A stretch of DNA of 36,960 nt, taken from assembly GCA_043810515.1 (NCBI GenBank), contig JBDRNZ010000009.1, positions 1 to 36,960 of the forward strand, written 5' to 3'. The notes under the pieces are model-generated. The model saw nothing but the letters and a program-made list of their open reading frames with translations, ran no database searches and had not been told where the DNA came from. This DNA is from WJKQ01 sp043810515. Its GTDB lineage: Bacteria > Patescibacteriota > Gracilibacteria > UBA1369 > LOWO2-01-FULL-3. The translations under genes were made by a program, and so were the position numbers. This document shows, one piece after another, positions 1 through 10,956 of the stretch (its first letter is position 1; every line of letters starts with the position of its first letter).

Positions 1-1
1 T

Positions 2-7
2 TATAAT
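2..7 (+). promoter_or_regulatory. -10 element of the 16S rRNA promoter
   Basis: TATAAT lies about 70 bases before the 16S 5' end. Its -35 would be outside the window. Transcription would start near 14 and give a leader of about 64 nt. Confidence 0.5.
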
Positions 8-38
8 AGAGAAACTGTTTATTCTAATTAAAGTTTTT

Positions 39-57
39 CTCAGCATTTTATGCTGAG
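39..57 (+). other. hairpin in the 16S leader
   Basis: CTCAGCAT and ATGCTGAG form a perfect 8-bp stem around a TTT loop (7 bp with a 5-nt loop if relaxed). It sits 20 bases before the 16S 5' end and lacks a following T-run, so processing or folding is likelier than termination. Confidence 0.5.
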
Positions 58-77
58 CACAAAGAGTCAAATCTTTT

Positions 78-1576
<1,499 letters not shown>

Positions 1577-1600
1577 TCTGGAGCACTAAAGGATAAAATT

Positions 1601-1645
1601 CTTATGGGTCGCTTAAGCACTCATAAGGATTGATAACTCCTTATG
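1601..1645 (+). other. two mutually exclusive hairpins in the 16S trailer
   Basis: Hairpin A pairs 1601-1609 (CTTATGGGT) with 1619-1627 (ACTCATAAG), 9 bp with one G-T pair. Hairpin B pairs 1622-1629 (CATAAGGA) with 1638-1645 (TCCTTATG), 8 bp perfect. They share 1622-1627, so only one can form at a time. Confidence 0.45.
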
Positions 1646-1650
1646 GTCGA

Positions 1651-1683
1651 GTTTTCTTTTCAGCCTCTGGTTGAAAAGAAAAC
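1651..1683 (+). other. long hairpin between 16S and tRNA-Ala
   Basis: GTTTTCTTTTCA (1651-1662) is perfectly complementary to TGAAAAGAAAAC (1672-1683), and the 9-nt loop can add three more pairs. There is no T-run after it, so a double-strand processing site is likelier than a terminator. Confidence 0.5.
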
Positions 1684-1726
1684 GCTAAGATTCTCTATTG
1701 CATTCTGGATGTTAATATCTCCAGTT

Positions 1727-1739
1727 TTTTCTTTGAAAA
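1727..1739 (+). promoter_or_regulatory. boxA-like element before tRNA-Ala
   Basis: TTTTCTTTGAAAA resembles the rRNA antitermination boxA (TGTTCTTTGAAAA in many bacteria) and nearly matches the copy in the 23S leader at 6335-6347. It lies 2 bases before the tRNA. Confidence 0.4.
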
Positions 1740-1741
1740 AT

Positions 1742-1818
1742 GGGGCTGTAGCTCACTTGGCTAGAGCGCCTCGTTTGCACCGAGGAGGTAGAGGGTTCGA
1801 CTCCCTCCAGCTCCACCA
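1742..1818 (+). tRNA. tRNA-Ala (anticodon TGC)
   Basis: A 77-nt cloverleaf: acceptor stem GGGGCTG with CAGCTCC, anticodon stem CCTCG/CGAGG around TTTGCAC (anticodon TGC), T arm with GGTTCGACTCC, and an encoded CCA end. It is one of the two tRNAs usual in bacterial 16S-23S spacers. Only 5 bases separate its CCA from the next start codon. Confidence 0.97.
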
Positions 1819-1823
1819 AAATT

Positions 1824-2381
1824 ATGTTTGAACTCATTCTTTCATTTTTGGCAGCGATTTTGGTCTTGTATTTCAAGTCCACTTGGGTTTCGCTGTTTTC
1901 CACTGTTATTTTGGCGGCGGTGGTTTTTCCGGGGATTTATTCAATGCTTTTCGGCGCGCCATTCATTCCCACAAGCAAAAAGAGAATTGCCGCGATTATC
2001 GAGCTTGGAAATTTTGGCGGAAACGACAGCGTTTATGATCTCGGCTGCGGCGATGGTAGAGTTATCAGGGAAGTTGCGCTGAAAGATGTAAAAATGGCGG
2101 TTGGTTATGAATTTTCAATCCCGACTTATTTTTTCGCAAAAATCAAAACTATGATTGGGCGCGGAAAAGAGATTATAAAATTCGGAAATTTCTGGAAAAA
2201 GGATTTTTCCGATGCGGACGCTTTGATCTGCTTTTTTCTTGAAAGTACGATGAAGGAATTTGAACGGAAAATCTGGCCTTTACTGAAGCCTGGTGCGAGG
2301 GTTATTTCGAATGAATTCAAAATGAAAAATGTCGAGCCTGACAAGACAAGTGATGGTGTCTATCTGTACGTGAAAAAATAA
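1824..2381 (+). CDS. membrane-anchored SAM-dependent methyltransferase (FAM173/ATPSC-KMT-like)
   Basis: A 185-aa class I methyltransferase. Residues 1-45 are two hydrophobic stretches suggesting a membrane anchor. The fold begins near FIPTSKKRIAAII, SAM motif I is VYDLGCGDGR (about residues 69-78), and the acidic GYEF follows. An anchor followed by PTSxxRI, DLGCGDGR and GYE is the pattern of the FAM173 lysine-methyltransferase family, whose mitochondrial member methylates ATP-synthase subunit c. I infer a protein-lysine role, but the substrate is unknown and rRNA modification cannot be ruled out. The ATG is 5 nt after the tRNA-Ala CCA, with no room for a ribosome-binding site, so it is probably read from the rRNA promoter and released nearly leaderless by tRNA processing. 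Confidence 0.8.
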   Translation: MFELILSFLAAILVLYFKSTWVSLFSTVILAAVVFPGIYSMLFGAPFIPTSKKRIAAIIELGNFGGNDSVYDLGCGDGRVIREVALKDVKMAVGYEFSIPTYFFAKIKTMIGRGKEIIKFGNFWKKDFSDADALICFFLESTMKEFERKIWPLLKPGARVISNEFKMKNVEPDKTSDGVYLYVKK

Positions 2382-2382
2382 A

Positions 2383-2411
2383 TTGACTCAATTTGTATAT
2401 TAAAGTAACTT
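2383..2411 (+). promoter_or_regulatory. possible promoter of tRNA-Ile
   Basis: TTGACT, 17 bases, then TAACTT. The -35 is strong and the -10 weak. The predicted start near 2418 is about 12 bases before the tRNA. Confidence 0.35.
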
Positions 2412-2429
2412 TGTTTTTGCGAATCTTTT

Positions 2430-2506
2430 GGGCGATTAGCTCAGGTGGTTAGAGCGCGTCGCTGATAACGACGAGGTCCGTGGTTCAAGTCCACGATCGC
2501 CCACCA
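2430..2506 (+). tRNA. tRNA-Ile (anticodon GAT)
   Basis: A 77-nt cloverleaf: acceptor stem GGGCGAT with ATCGCCC, anticodon loop CTGATAA (GAT) closed by GTCG/CGAC, T arm GGTTCAAGTCC, encoded CCA. With tRNA-Ala it is the remnant of a normal 16S-23S spacer. Confidence 0.97.
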
Positions 2507-2533
2507 GGGATTTCTATTCTTTGCCTGAACTCA

Positions 2534-2562
2534 TTGTTAAATGAGCGTTTTTGTGGTAAAAT
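2534..2562 (+). promoter_or_regulatory. promoter of the hydrolase/M15 gene
   Basis: TTGTTA, 17 bases, TAAAAT, with an extended -10 TGG. Transcription would start near 2569, downstream of the ATG at 2541 and 17 nt before the ATG at 2586. Confidence 0.5.
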
Positions 2563-2585
2563 ATGAGGAAAAATTAAAACAAAAA

Positions 2586-4766
2586 ATGGGTTCGGATTCT
2601 TCAAAACAAAGAGTTGAAGTTGTGCCTGTTGCTGAAGGTGTGGAGAAGTATAAGAAAGAGCGACAGGGTGTCGGAGTGGAGGTTGGGGAAGGGCTTCTTG
2701 AACCTGAAAAAAGAGAGGAAACTTTTGTTGATGCGGCTACCGGATTTCGTGTCTTTTCCGTTGTTCCAAAAGATTTTAACGGAAATGTGGATATTTATTT
2801 TCCCGGAGACACAATGACTATCGAGCGGGCTCTTAAAACAAAACCTCTCCTGAAAAGCGCCGAGGAAAAGTGGAGCAGGGGGGATAAAAGTGCTTTTGTG
2901 ATTATTGAGGGCGACAAATCCTCTATCAATAGAAATAAAGAGGAAAGATATTCAAAACTAAAACCTGCCGGAGTATTTGACAATCTGATGAGGGGAATTG
3001 AAAGCAAGGTCGGAAAAATATCAAATCTGCATTTTATCGGACACAGCAGGGGAGGTTCTGCAGCTCAGTCAATTCTCAATGAAGGCGGGGCTTCTGATAA
3101 AATTTCCACAGTATCCCTGCTTGATGCCACTTTCTGGAATCCGGCAACGCTTATTGAATTCGCAAAGAGGGGCGGAAGGCTGAATGTTGCTTTTCAATCG
3201 GGAAGGGGACAGGAGAAAACCGGCGAGAATGCGATGAAAATCGTGCAGGTCCTTGGCTTGAGACAGGTTGCACGCGGGCATTTTCAAAGTAGAGACGGTA
3301 AGGTGAATGTGTATGACGCAAGCGGTATTTCCCATCGCGCTGTTGCGCAGAGATATGTTGGTCCTTTTATGGGGAATGTGGAATCTTCTGCCAAGGATAT
3401 TGCTCCTGCCGCTTCCGCGCGTAGAACTGAGGCTGCGGCTGATATAGCTGCCGGTCTTCAGGAAGGCGCTGAGGTATCCGGTGCAACCGAAAAGGTTGAC
3501 GTCCCTGGTGAGTTGCATGGAAAATTTCTGGACATGGTGAAAAATATAGATAAATCTACCGTGGGAAAGGATGTTAAAAAAATCCAATCTTTGCTTATTG
3601 AGGATATCAGATTTAATCCTAGAGTTTTAAAGGAGAGAGGGGATAAAGAGACCGATCAGGAGCAGATCGCAAATTTAAAAGAGGAGACCGCAAGACGCAT
3701 AAGGGTTTATACGAACGATTATGACAACGAATGGTATACCCTTGATTATGCTCGGCTGGGAAGTGACAGAAAGGGATTATCTCATGAAATGAATGTGGGG
3801 CTTGGCGATATATTGCTTGATCCTGAGATTAAGGAAATTTTGGTTGAAAAGGATGGCAGAATGATAAAGGCTACGAGAGGTGTTGTTGAAAAGGGAATGC
3901 ATATTGGAAGGTTGGGATTTCTTGATGATGAAACAGGGGAATACGTTTCAACATTTACCGGCGACAGATTCAGAATTTTGAAGAGTGGGGAAATAAATAT
4001 TTCTGCAATTAAAAAAGAGGATGAAGCAAGAACTGCCGGAAAAGATTCATACAAAACCGATTATCTTTCATATAAGTATGAGCCTAAGGAATATAAAGGT
4101 CCTAAAATCAGGCAATACGAATTTAAATCCGGAAAATATTCTCCTGATTATTATCAGAGAATCAAACGGACAGATGTCCCTGGGGAAATGGCTCAGAAAG
4201 ACCGGAATTTGCCCATTATGAAGCAAAGTCAGGTACTGCCTTATTATAAGGAAATGGTCGGGTCTCCGCCCGGAAAAGGGTGGACTCTGCCGAGGCTTGA
4301 AGTTTTCGGGACAACGGTGAAAAGACCGAATATCATTCTGGCATGTATGCTCCGGGAACTTGAATACAGATGTAAGGAAATGGGCATGAATCTCAGGTTC
4401 AATACCATTTCTACAACTGCGAATAAACCGGGTTTTCATGGGATGGGTCTCGCGGCTGATTTCGATGCCCAGCAGAACTGGTTGAACCCTCTTTCCAAAA
4501 TGAGCTGGAATCTTCCTATAGCTTTTGTGAATGAACTGCAGAAAATGGGATTTAAATGGGGCATGTATTTTTACAAAACCAGAAAAGACGGTAAGGCCGA
4601 TCCTATGCATTTTGACTTGAGAATTCCTTTGCCGCAGGCTATTGCCATGCTTACTTCGCCGGATGCGATAAAGATGGCGAAGTCCTTTGATGTTCCCGGC
4701 AAAAATATGTCACTTTATGCTTATGCTTCGCAGGTTGGAGGAAGCCAAATGTATGCTAAACGTTAA
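2586..4766 (+). CDS. alpha/beta-hydrolase and M15-type peptidase fusion protein
   Basis: A 726-aa protein (741 aa if the ATG at 2541 is used; that codon lies inside the putative promoter, so I prefer 2586). Numbered from 2586, residues about 50-260 look like an alpha/beta hydrolase: nucleophile elbow GHSRGG with Ser154, then Asp180 (LLDATF) and His250 (SGISHRA), in the usual Ser-Asp-His order. The middle (about 280-560) is charged and matches nothing I recognise. The C-terminus resembles M15 (VanX/VanY-like) metallopeptidases: His618 and Asp625 in FHGMGLAAD, Asp672 and His675 in DPMH. M15 enzymes cut peptidoglycan peptides. No signal peptide or membrane segment is visible, so where it acts is unclear. 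A small membrane protein follows 3 bases after the stop. Confidence 0.75.
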   Translation: MGSDSSKQRVEVVPVAEGVEKYKKERQGVGVEVGEGLLEPEKREETFVDAATGFRVFSVVPKDFNGNVDIYFPGDTMTIERALKTKPLLKSAEEKWSRGDKSAFVIIEGDKSSINRNKEERYSKLKPAGVFDNLMRGIESKVGKISNLHFIGHSRGGSAAQSILNEGGASDKISTVSLLDATFWNPATLIEFAKRGGRLNVAFQSGRGQEKTGENAMKIVQVLGLRQVARGHFQSRDGKVNVYDASGISHRAVAQRYVGPFMGNVESSAKDIAPAASARRTEAAADIAAGLQEGAEVSGATEKVDVPGELHGKFLDMVKNIDKSTVGKDVKKIQSLLIEDIRFNPRVLKERGDKETDQEQIANLKEETARRIRVYTNDYDNEWYTLDYARLGSDRKGLSHEMNVGLGDILLDPEIKEILVEKDGRMIKATRGVVEKGMHIGRLGFLDDETGEYVSTFTGDRFRILKSGEINISAIKKEDEARTAGKDSYKTDYLSYKYEPKEYKGPKIRQYEFKSGKYSPDYYQRIKRTDVPGEMAQKDRNLPIMKQSQVLPYYKEMVGSPPGKGWTLPRLEVFGTTVKRPNIILACMLRELEYRCKEMGMNLRFNTISTTANKPGFHGMGLAADFDAQQNWLNPLSKMSWNLPIAFVNELQKMGFKWGMYFYKTRKDGKADPMHFDLRIPLPQAIAMLTSPDAIKMAKSFDVPGKNMSLYAYASQVGGSQMYAKR

Positions 4767-4769
4767 TTT

Positions 4770-5006
4770 ATGCCTAGATTTTTAGTTTTTATAATAGGGT
4801 TCGCGGTTGCGATATTGATCCTGAAGTACAGGAGTAAGATAAAGGGCTTTACCGGAGATATTGCTTTTGCTGAGCGGGTTTTTGGGGTTGGTGGAACAAA
4901 TACTCTGATTGTTATTATCGCACTTTTAACCTTCATATTTTCGCTGATGTATTGGGCCGGAACTTTGCAGGCGATTTTGCGGTCCGTGCTTGGCGGATTC
5001 TTCTAG
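4770..5006 (+). CDS. small two-helix membrane protein
   Basis: 78 aa, family not recognised. Two hydrophobic segments (about residues 3-19 and 45-70) flank a polar stretch with KYRSKIKG, so both ends probably face the same side. It starts 3 nt after the hydrolase/M15 stop with no ribosome-binding site or promoter, so it should be co-transcribed. A small membrane protein next to a wall peptidase lacking a secretion signal recalls a holin and endolysin pair, but nothing in the sequence identifies a holin family. Confidence 0.7.
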   Translation: MPRFLVFIIGFAVAILILKYRSKIKGFTGDIAFAERVFGVGGTNTLIVIIALLTFIFSLMYWAGTLQAILRSVLGGFF

Positions 5007-5036
5007 ATCGGAATGAGGCGTTGGGGCCCGTCAGGG

Positions 5037-5065
5037 TTGATCTTTTAGCTAAAATATTGTATTAT
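5037..5065 (+). promoter_or_regulatory. promoter of the GGDEF gene
   Basis: TTGATC, 17 bases, TATTAT. The predicted start near 5072 gives a leader of about 27 nt. Confidence 0.5.
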
Positions 5066-5098
5066 ATACTAATATATTTATAATAAAATATTTGACTT

Positions 5099-6160
5099 AT
5101 GGCGGCTGAACCGGATGAAAAAAATGGGTCTGATAAAGTTGGGAGAGAGGTGGAAATTGCTTCTGTTCCAGAAATTCCCGAAACTAGTGGAGAGAAGACT
5201 GTTGAACAGATTGAAGCGCGACAGGAGGCCGTGAGAAAGCGTGTGGTGCTTACTTTGTCCCCGAAAGCTGAGGCTATTTTTCGGCCAGGGAGAGTACAGG
5301 AGATGCTTCTCAAGTTTTTAGGGGAGAATCCTGACGTGAGGGCGAAGATTTTGTCGCGTTTTAAGGGTAGGCGTACTAAAAACGTATTTTTTGCCGAGTT
5401 GTCTGAGAATATTGTTTCTCAGGCGACTGAAGATCTTGCCGAGCTTGCAGGAGAACCAGCTTCATTAGAGGTAGTTCAGATGATTTTGAAGTCCTTGATA
5501 AGGGAGCGTTGCATGGCTGAGGCGGCTAGGTCGGACGCTATACATGACGGGCTGACCGGTATGTTGACCAGAAAGGCTTTTTGTAAGCAATTCGAACAGG
5601 AGTATGCCCAATTATTGCGTGAAGGTAATCATCTTTCATTTCTTTTTGTTGATATCGACAGATTTAAATCTATTAATGATGAATACGGTCATGCGGTGGG
5701 GGATGAGGCTTTGAGAAGACTTTCGAGTCTTATCAAGGAGGTGGTTCGTGATTCCGATGTGATTGGAAGGTATGGAGGAGATGAGTTTGTTGTGCTTTGT
5801 CCCAATACGGAGTTGGATGGCGTAGTCGAATTTGCCAAGAGAATTTCTGAACATGTAATGAATAATCCTATAGAAATCGAGGTTGAAGAAGGGCAGAAGG
5901 TGAGTGTTCCGTTTTCTGTTACTATAGGGGCTTCGGCTACAGGTAAAATTAATGGGGCTGTGGAACGAAAAATTTCATCTGCTGAGATTGAAAAAATTCT
6001 GGAAGGGGTTAAGGACGAGGCCGATAAGCGTATGTATGTTGCCAAAAGAGCTGGGGCGGAAGAAGAAGGAAAGAAGGGTGGATGTATAGCTTACGGAACG
6101 ACAGTTTTGATTCCGGAAAATGGTGGATGGAGGAAGGAGGAAATGAGAAAAACTGCCTAA
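5099..6160 (+). CDS. diguanylate cyclase (GGDEF domain)
   Basis: A 353-aa protein predicted to make cyclic di-GMP from two GTP. Residues 1-140 are charged, mostly helical and unassigned, with no membrane segment, so it should be cytosolic. The GGDEF domain starts at DGLTGMLTR (about 150), has FVDIDRFKSIND, the intact active site RYGGDEF (GGDEF at 226-230), and the inhibitory site RDSD at 217-220, five residues upstream as in product-inhibited enzymes. ADKRMYVAK closes the domain. A short tail of about 35 aa follows. There is no EAL or HD-GYP domain and no receptor in the window. It lies between tRNA-Ile and 23S under its own promoter. Confidence 0.92.
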   Translation: MAAEPDEKNGSDKVGREVEIASVPEIPETSGEKTVEQIEARQEAVRKRVVLTLSPKAEAIFRPGRVQEMLLKFLGENPDVRAKILSRFKGRRTKNVFFAELSENIVSQATEDLAELAGEPASLEVVQMILKSLIRERCMAEAARSDAIHDGLTGMLTRKAFCKQFEQEYAQLLREGNHLSFLFVDIDRFKSINDEYGHAVGDEALRRLSSLIKEVVRDSDVIGRYGGDEFVVLCPNTELDGVVEFAKRISEHVMNNPIEIEVEEGQKVSVPFSVTIGASATGKINGAVERKISSAEIEKILEGVKDEADKRMYVAKRAGAEEEGKKGGCIAYGTTVLIPENGGWRKEEMRKTA

Positions 6161-6169
6161 ATTAATCTA

Positions 6170-6198
6170 TTGACTTTTGGGGGTCGTTTAAATATAAT
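6170..6198 (+). promoter_or_regulatory. promoter of the 23S-5S unit
   Basis: TTGACT, 17 bases, TATAAT: among the strongest matches in the window. Transcription would start near 6205 and give a leader of about 217 nt. It implies that 23S-5S is transcribed independently of 16S. Confidence 0.65.
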
Positions 6199-6309
6199 TT
6201 TCTGGCGTAACTGTAGATAACGACTTTTTGTTTATTCTATGCGCAAAAATCGCTATATAGCCTTAAGCCTGACGACCTGATCCGTCTCTCGATTTTCATT
6301 AGGTTTGAG

Positions 6310-6335
6310 GGTGTGTAGCGATGCACACCTTTTTT
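6310..6335 (+). terminator. intrinsic terminator-like hairpin in the 23S leader
   Basis: GGTGTGTA (6310-6317) pairs with TGCACACC (6322-6329), one G-T pair, around a GCGA tetraloop (GNRA class), followed by six T. It may end transcripts from the GGDEF gene or act as an attenuator between the 23S promoter and 23S. Confidence 0.6.
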
Positions 6336-6347
6336 GTTCTTTGAAAA
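6335..6347 (+). promoter_or_regulatory. boxA-like rRNA antitermination element
   Basis: TGTTCTTTGAAAA matches the boxA that precedes rRNA genes in many Gram-positive bacteria and is bound by NusB-S10. It begins where the T-run of the preceding hairpin ends. The same bases could be a second promoter: TTGTTC (6334), 17 bases, GATAAT (6357). Confidence 0.5.
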
Positions 6348-6375
6348 TCAGGAGATGATAATTGTAATTTCTTTT

Positions 6376-6401
6376 ACCAATTACTGGTTGAAGTAATTGG
6401 T
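6376..6401 (+). other. hairpin just before 23S
   Basis: ACCAATTAC pairs perfectly with GTAATTGGT around an 8-nt loop. The next bases TTCTCT (6401-6406) can pair with AGAGAA (9425-9430) beyond the 23S 3' end, so this region probably belongs to the 23S processing stem. Confidence 0.45.
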
Positions 6402-6421
6402 TCTCTAAAATTAATAATAAA

Positions 6422-9413
<2,992 letters not shown>

Positions 9414-9480
9414 TTTTTATATATAGAGAATCTTTATTTCAACTAGTGATTAGTGAAAGAAATCGCAATAGAAGCTATTA

Positions 9481-9594
9481 TCTTGGCAGTTATTGAGATG
9501 GGGGTACACCTGTTCCCATCCCGAACACAGCAGTTAAGCCCATCTTCGCCAATGTTACTACGGTTCGCCGTGGGAAAGTAGGACGCTGCCAAGA
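9481..9594 (+). rRNA. rrf: 5S ribosomal RNA
   Basis: About 114 nt, closed by TCTTGGCAG and CTGCCAAGA, with the conserved CCCATCCCGAACACAG loop. The stem extends outward to 16 bp (9474-9489 with 9586-9601, one G-T pair) and is followed by a weak T-rich stretch that may end the rRNA unit before the convergent gene at 9620. Confidence 0.95.
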
Positions 9595-9619
9595 TAATGG
9601 CTTTTATTGTGTCCCGATT

Positions 9620-10345
9620 TTATTCAGGTTGTTCTTCGTCTGTTTCGAGACTGAGCTTATCTACGTCTTTTAGTTTTGCGCTTCTTGAAATCAGAGGATT
9701 GTAGCTTTCATAGAAGAGCTCTATCAGTCCCTGCGTGCCTAACTGCTCAGCTTTAAGTCCGCAATTTTCAAGTCCTGACTTAACTATGTTTATTCTCTGG
9801 GTTAAGCCTTTTTTGAGGTTGTTAAATTCGGCATGTCGTCTTTTTATATCGGCGTATGAATCTTTTGGTGACAGTCTCTGAAAAAACGCCTGCATGAAAT
9901 TCATTCCCTGTGTTCTGCCCGGATCGTATGGAATTATTACAAAAAATTCTTTTTCCATTATGTCCGCGTATTCCACGAGTCTTTTTACGTACTGGGCGTA
10001 TTCGTATGTCTGTTCTTTTAAAAGTTTGTTTTGCTGATTGTCGCCAAGTTTTTTTACTTCATCTATGTAGTCGTCGATGTCGAGTTTTTTGGATTTGACC
10101 AAGATCTGGATCGGAAATTCCAGCGAATTCAAAAATCCCTGATATCCTCTTATTATCGCCTCCTGCTCCTGTTCCGATTTTAGGTTGAAATTTATGCTTG
10201 TTGTTTTTAGTACGGCTCTCATGCCGCCGTTTTTAAGCACGAGTGTATTGTCGCGGATTTCACCGATTCTTAAGTGTGCCTGCGTGCTTGCCTCAGGATT
10301 TGATCTGTTCTTTTTGCCTGGTGCGATAAAATCAAGTAGTCCCAT
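9620..10345 (-). CDS. VirB4/TraC N-terminal-like T4SS protein lacking the ATPase domain
   Basis: 241 aa. The RIGEIRDNTLVLKNGGMRAV opening and the following alpha/beta region (LNSLEFPIQILVKSKKLD, EFFVIIPYD) resemble the N-terminal domain of VirB4/TraC-type conjugation ATPases. No Walker A or B motif is present and the protein stops where the ATPase domain would begin. A standalone N-terminal protein beside PrgI suggests it pairs in trans with an ATPase encoded elsewhere. It starts 2 bases after the PrgI stop, so the two are co-transcribed. Its 3' end faces the 5S gene. Confidence 0.7.
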   Translation of the reverse strand: MGLLDFIAPGKKNRSNPEASTQAHLRIGEIRDNTLVLKNGGMRAVLKTTSINFNLKSEQEQEAIIRGYQGFLNSLEFPIQILVKSKKLDIDDYIDEVKKLGDNQQNKLLKEQTYEYAQYVKRLVEYADIMEKEFFVIIPYDPGRTQGMNFMQAFFQRLSPKDSYADIKRRHAEFNNLKKGLTQRINIVKSGLENCGLKAEQLGTQGLIELFYESYNPLISRSAKLKDVDKLSLETDEEQPE

Positions 10346-10347
10346 AG

Positions 10348-10836
10348 TTATTCTTTATAATTTTGATTTATTAATTTTTTAAGTTCTTCATGTTTTTCAT
10401 CTTTTGGAAGTTCTTTTTCGCCGTATGTGTCGAGTACTTTTGTTAATTCTTCAATACTTTTTGTGGATTTTTGTTCTTTCTCCGGTCTTGCTTCTGCCGC
10501 GCGTTTATCCATTTCTTTTTGAATTGAGGAGATGAACGGCGTGCCTGTTTCCTGTACCCATATCCTTTTTCTCGGAAGTACGTGATATTCGATAAAATTC
10601 ATGAGAAAAACGTGAAACGGCAGGTTATGTATTTTCAGAAACGCAAAAGCAAGAGTCAGTGCCGTTACAAGTCCCACCGGTGGAAGCCATATTTCTATAA
10701 AGTATGTCGTTGCAAGACTCACGTATATTCCATACGCAATTCCTCCGCCGATACCCAGAATTATAAGCTGTTTAAGGGTTATAGGGCCGATAATTGTGTC
10801 TTCTCTCTGTACGTCCTGCGGTACTTTGTACTGCAT
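10348..10836 (-). CDS. PrgI-family T4SS membrane protein
   Basis: 162 aa. The opening QYKVPQDVQREDTIIGPIT, followed by two adjacent hydrophobic helices (about residues 24-44 and 50-67) and a charged cytoplasmic tail, is typical of the PrgI family, small inner-membrane components of Gram-positive-type conjugation machines. The tail (about 100-162) is rich in Lys and Glu. It is first in a two-gene unit with the VirB4-like protein and divergent from lepA. The start is an ATG 26 nt from the predicted transcription start. Confidence 0.8.
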   Translation of the reverse strand: MQYKVPQDVQREDTIIGPITLKQLIILGIGGGIAYGIYVSLATTYFIEIWLPPVGLVTALTLAFAFLKIHNLPFHVFLMNFIEYHVLPRKRIWVQETGTPFISSIQKEMDKRAAEARPEKEQKSTKSIEELTKVLDTYGEKELPKDEKHEELKKLINQNYKE

Positions 10837-10868
10837 TTTTGTGTTTGTTTTTCAATTTGTTTCCTCTA

Positions 10869-10897
10869 ATTCTAGCATAAAACGGTGTTTTTATCAA
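10869..10897 (-). promoter_or_regulatory. promoter of the PrgI operon
   Basis: On the minus strand: TTGATA, 17 bases, TAGAAT, with an extended -10 TGC. A strong match on the far side of the intergenic space from lepA. Confidence 0.6.
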
Positions 10898-10903
10898 TAT
10901 CCC

Positions 10904-10932
10904 TGTTATCAAACGCTCATTTTTGTTAGAAT
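10904..10932 (+). promoter_or_regulatory. possible promoter of lepA
   Basis: Extended -10 TGTTAGAAT (hexamer 10927-10932) with a poor -35 (TGTTAT) 17 bases upstream. It would give an 18-nt leader. Confidence 0.4.
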
Positions 10933-10956
10933 ACCGGCCGACTAATTTTTTCCATA

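Noticed and set aside
1643..1831. Open frame running through tRNA-Ala
   Set aside because: It overlaps the tRNA completely and its protein is low-complexity translation of structured RNA.
2541..2585. Upstream ATG (2541) as the start of the hydrolase/M15 gene
   Set aside because: It lies between the -35 and -10 of the best promoter, so that transcript cannot include it. It stays possible if the gene is read from tRNA-Ile.
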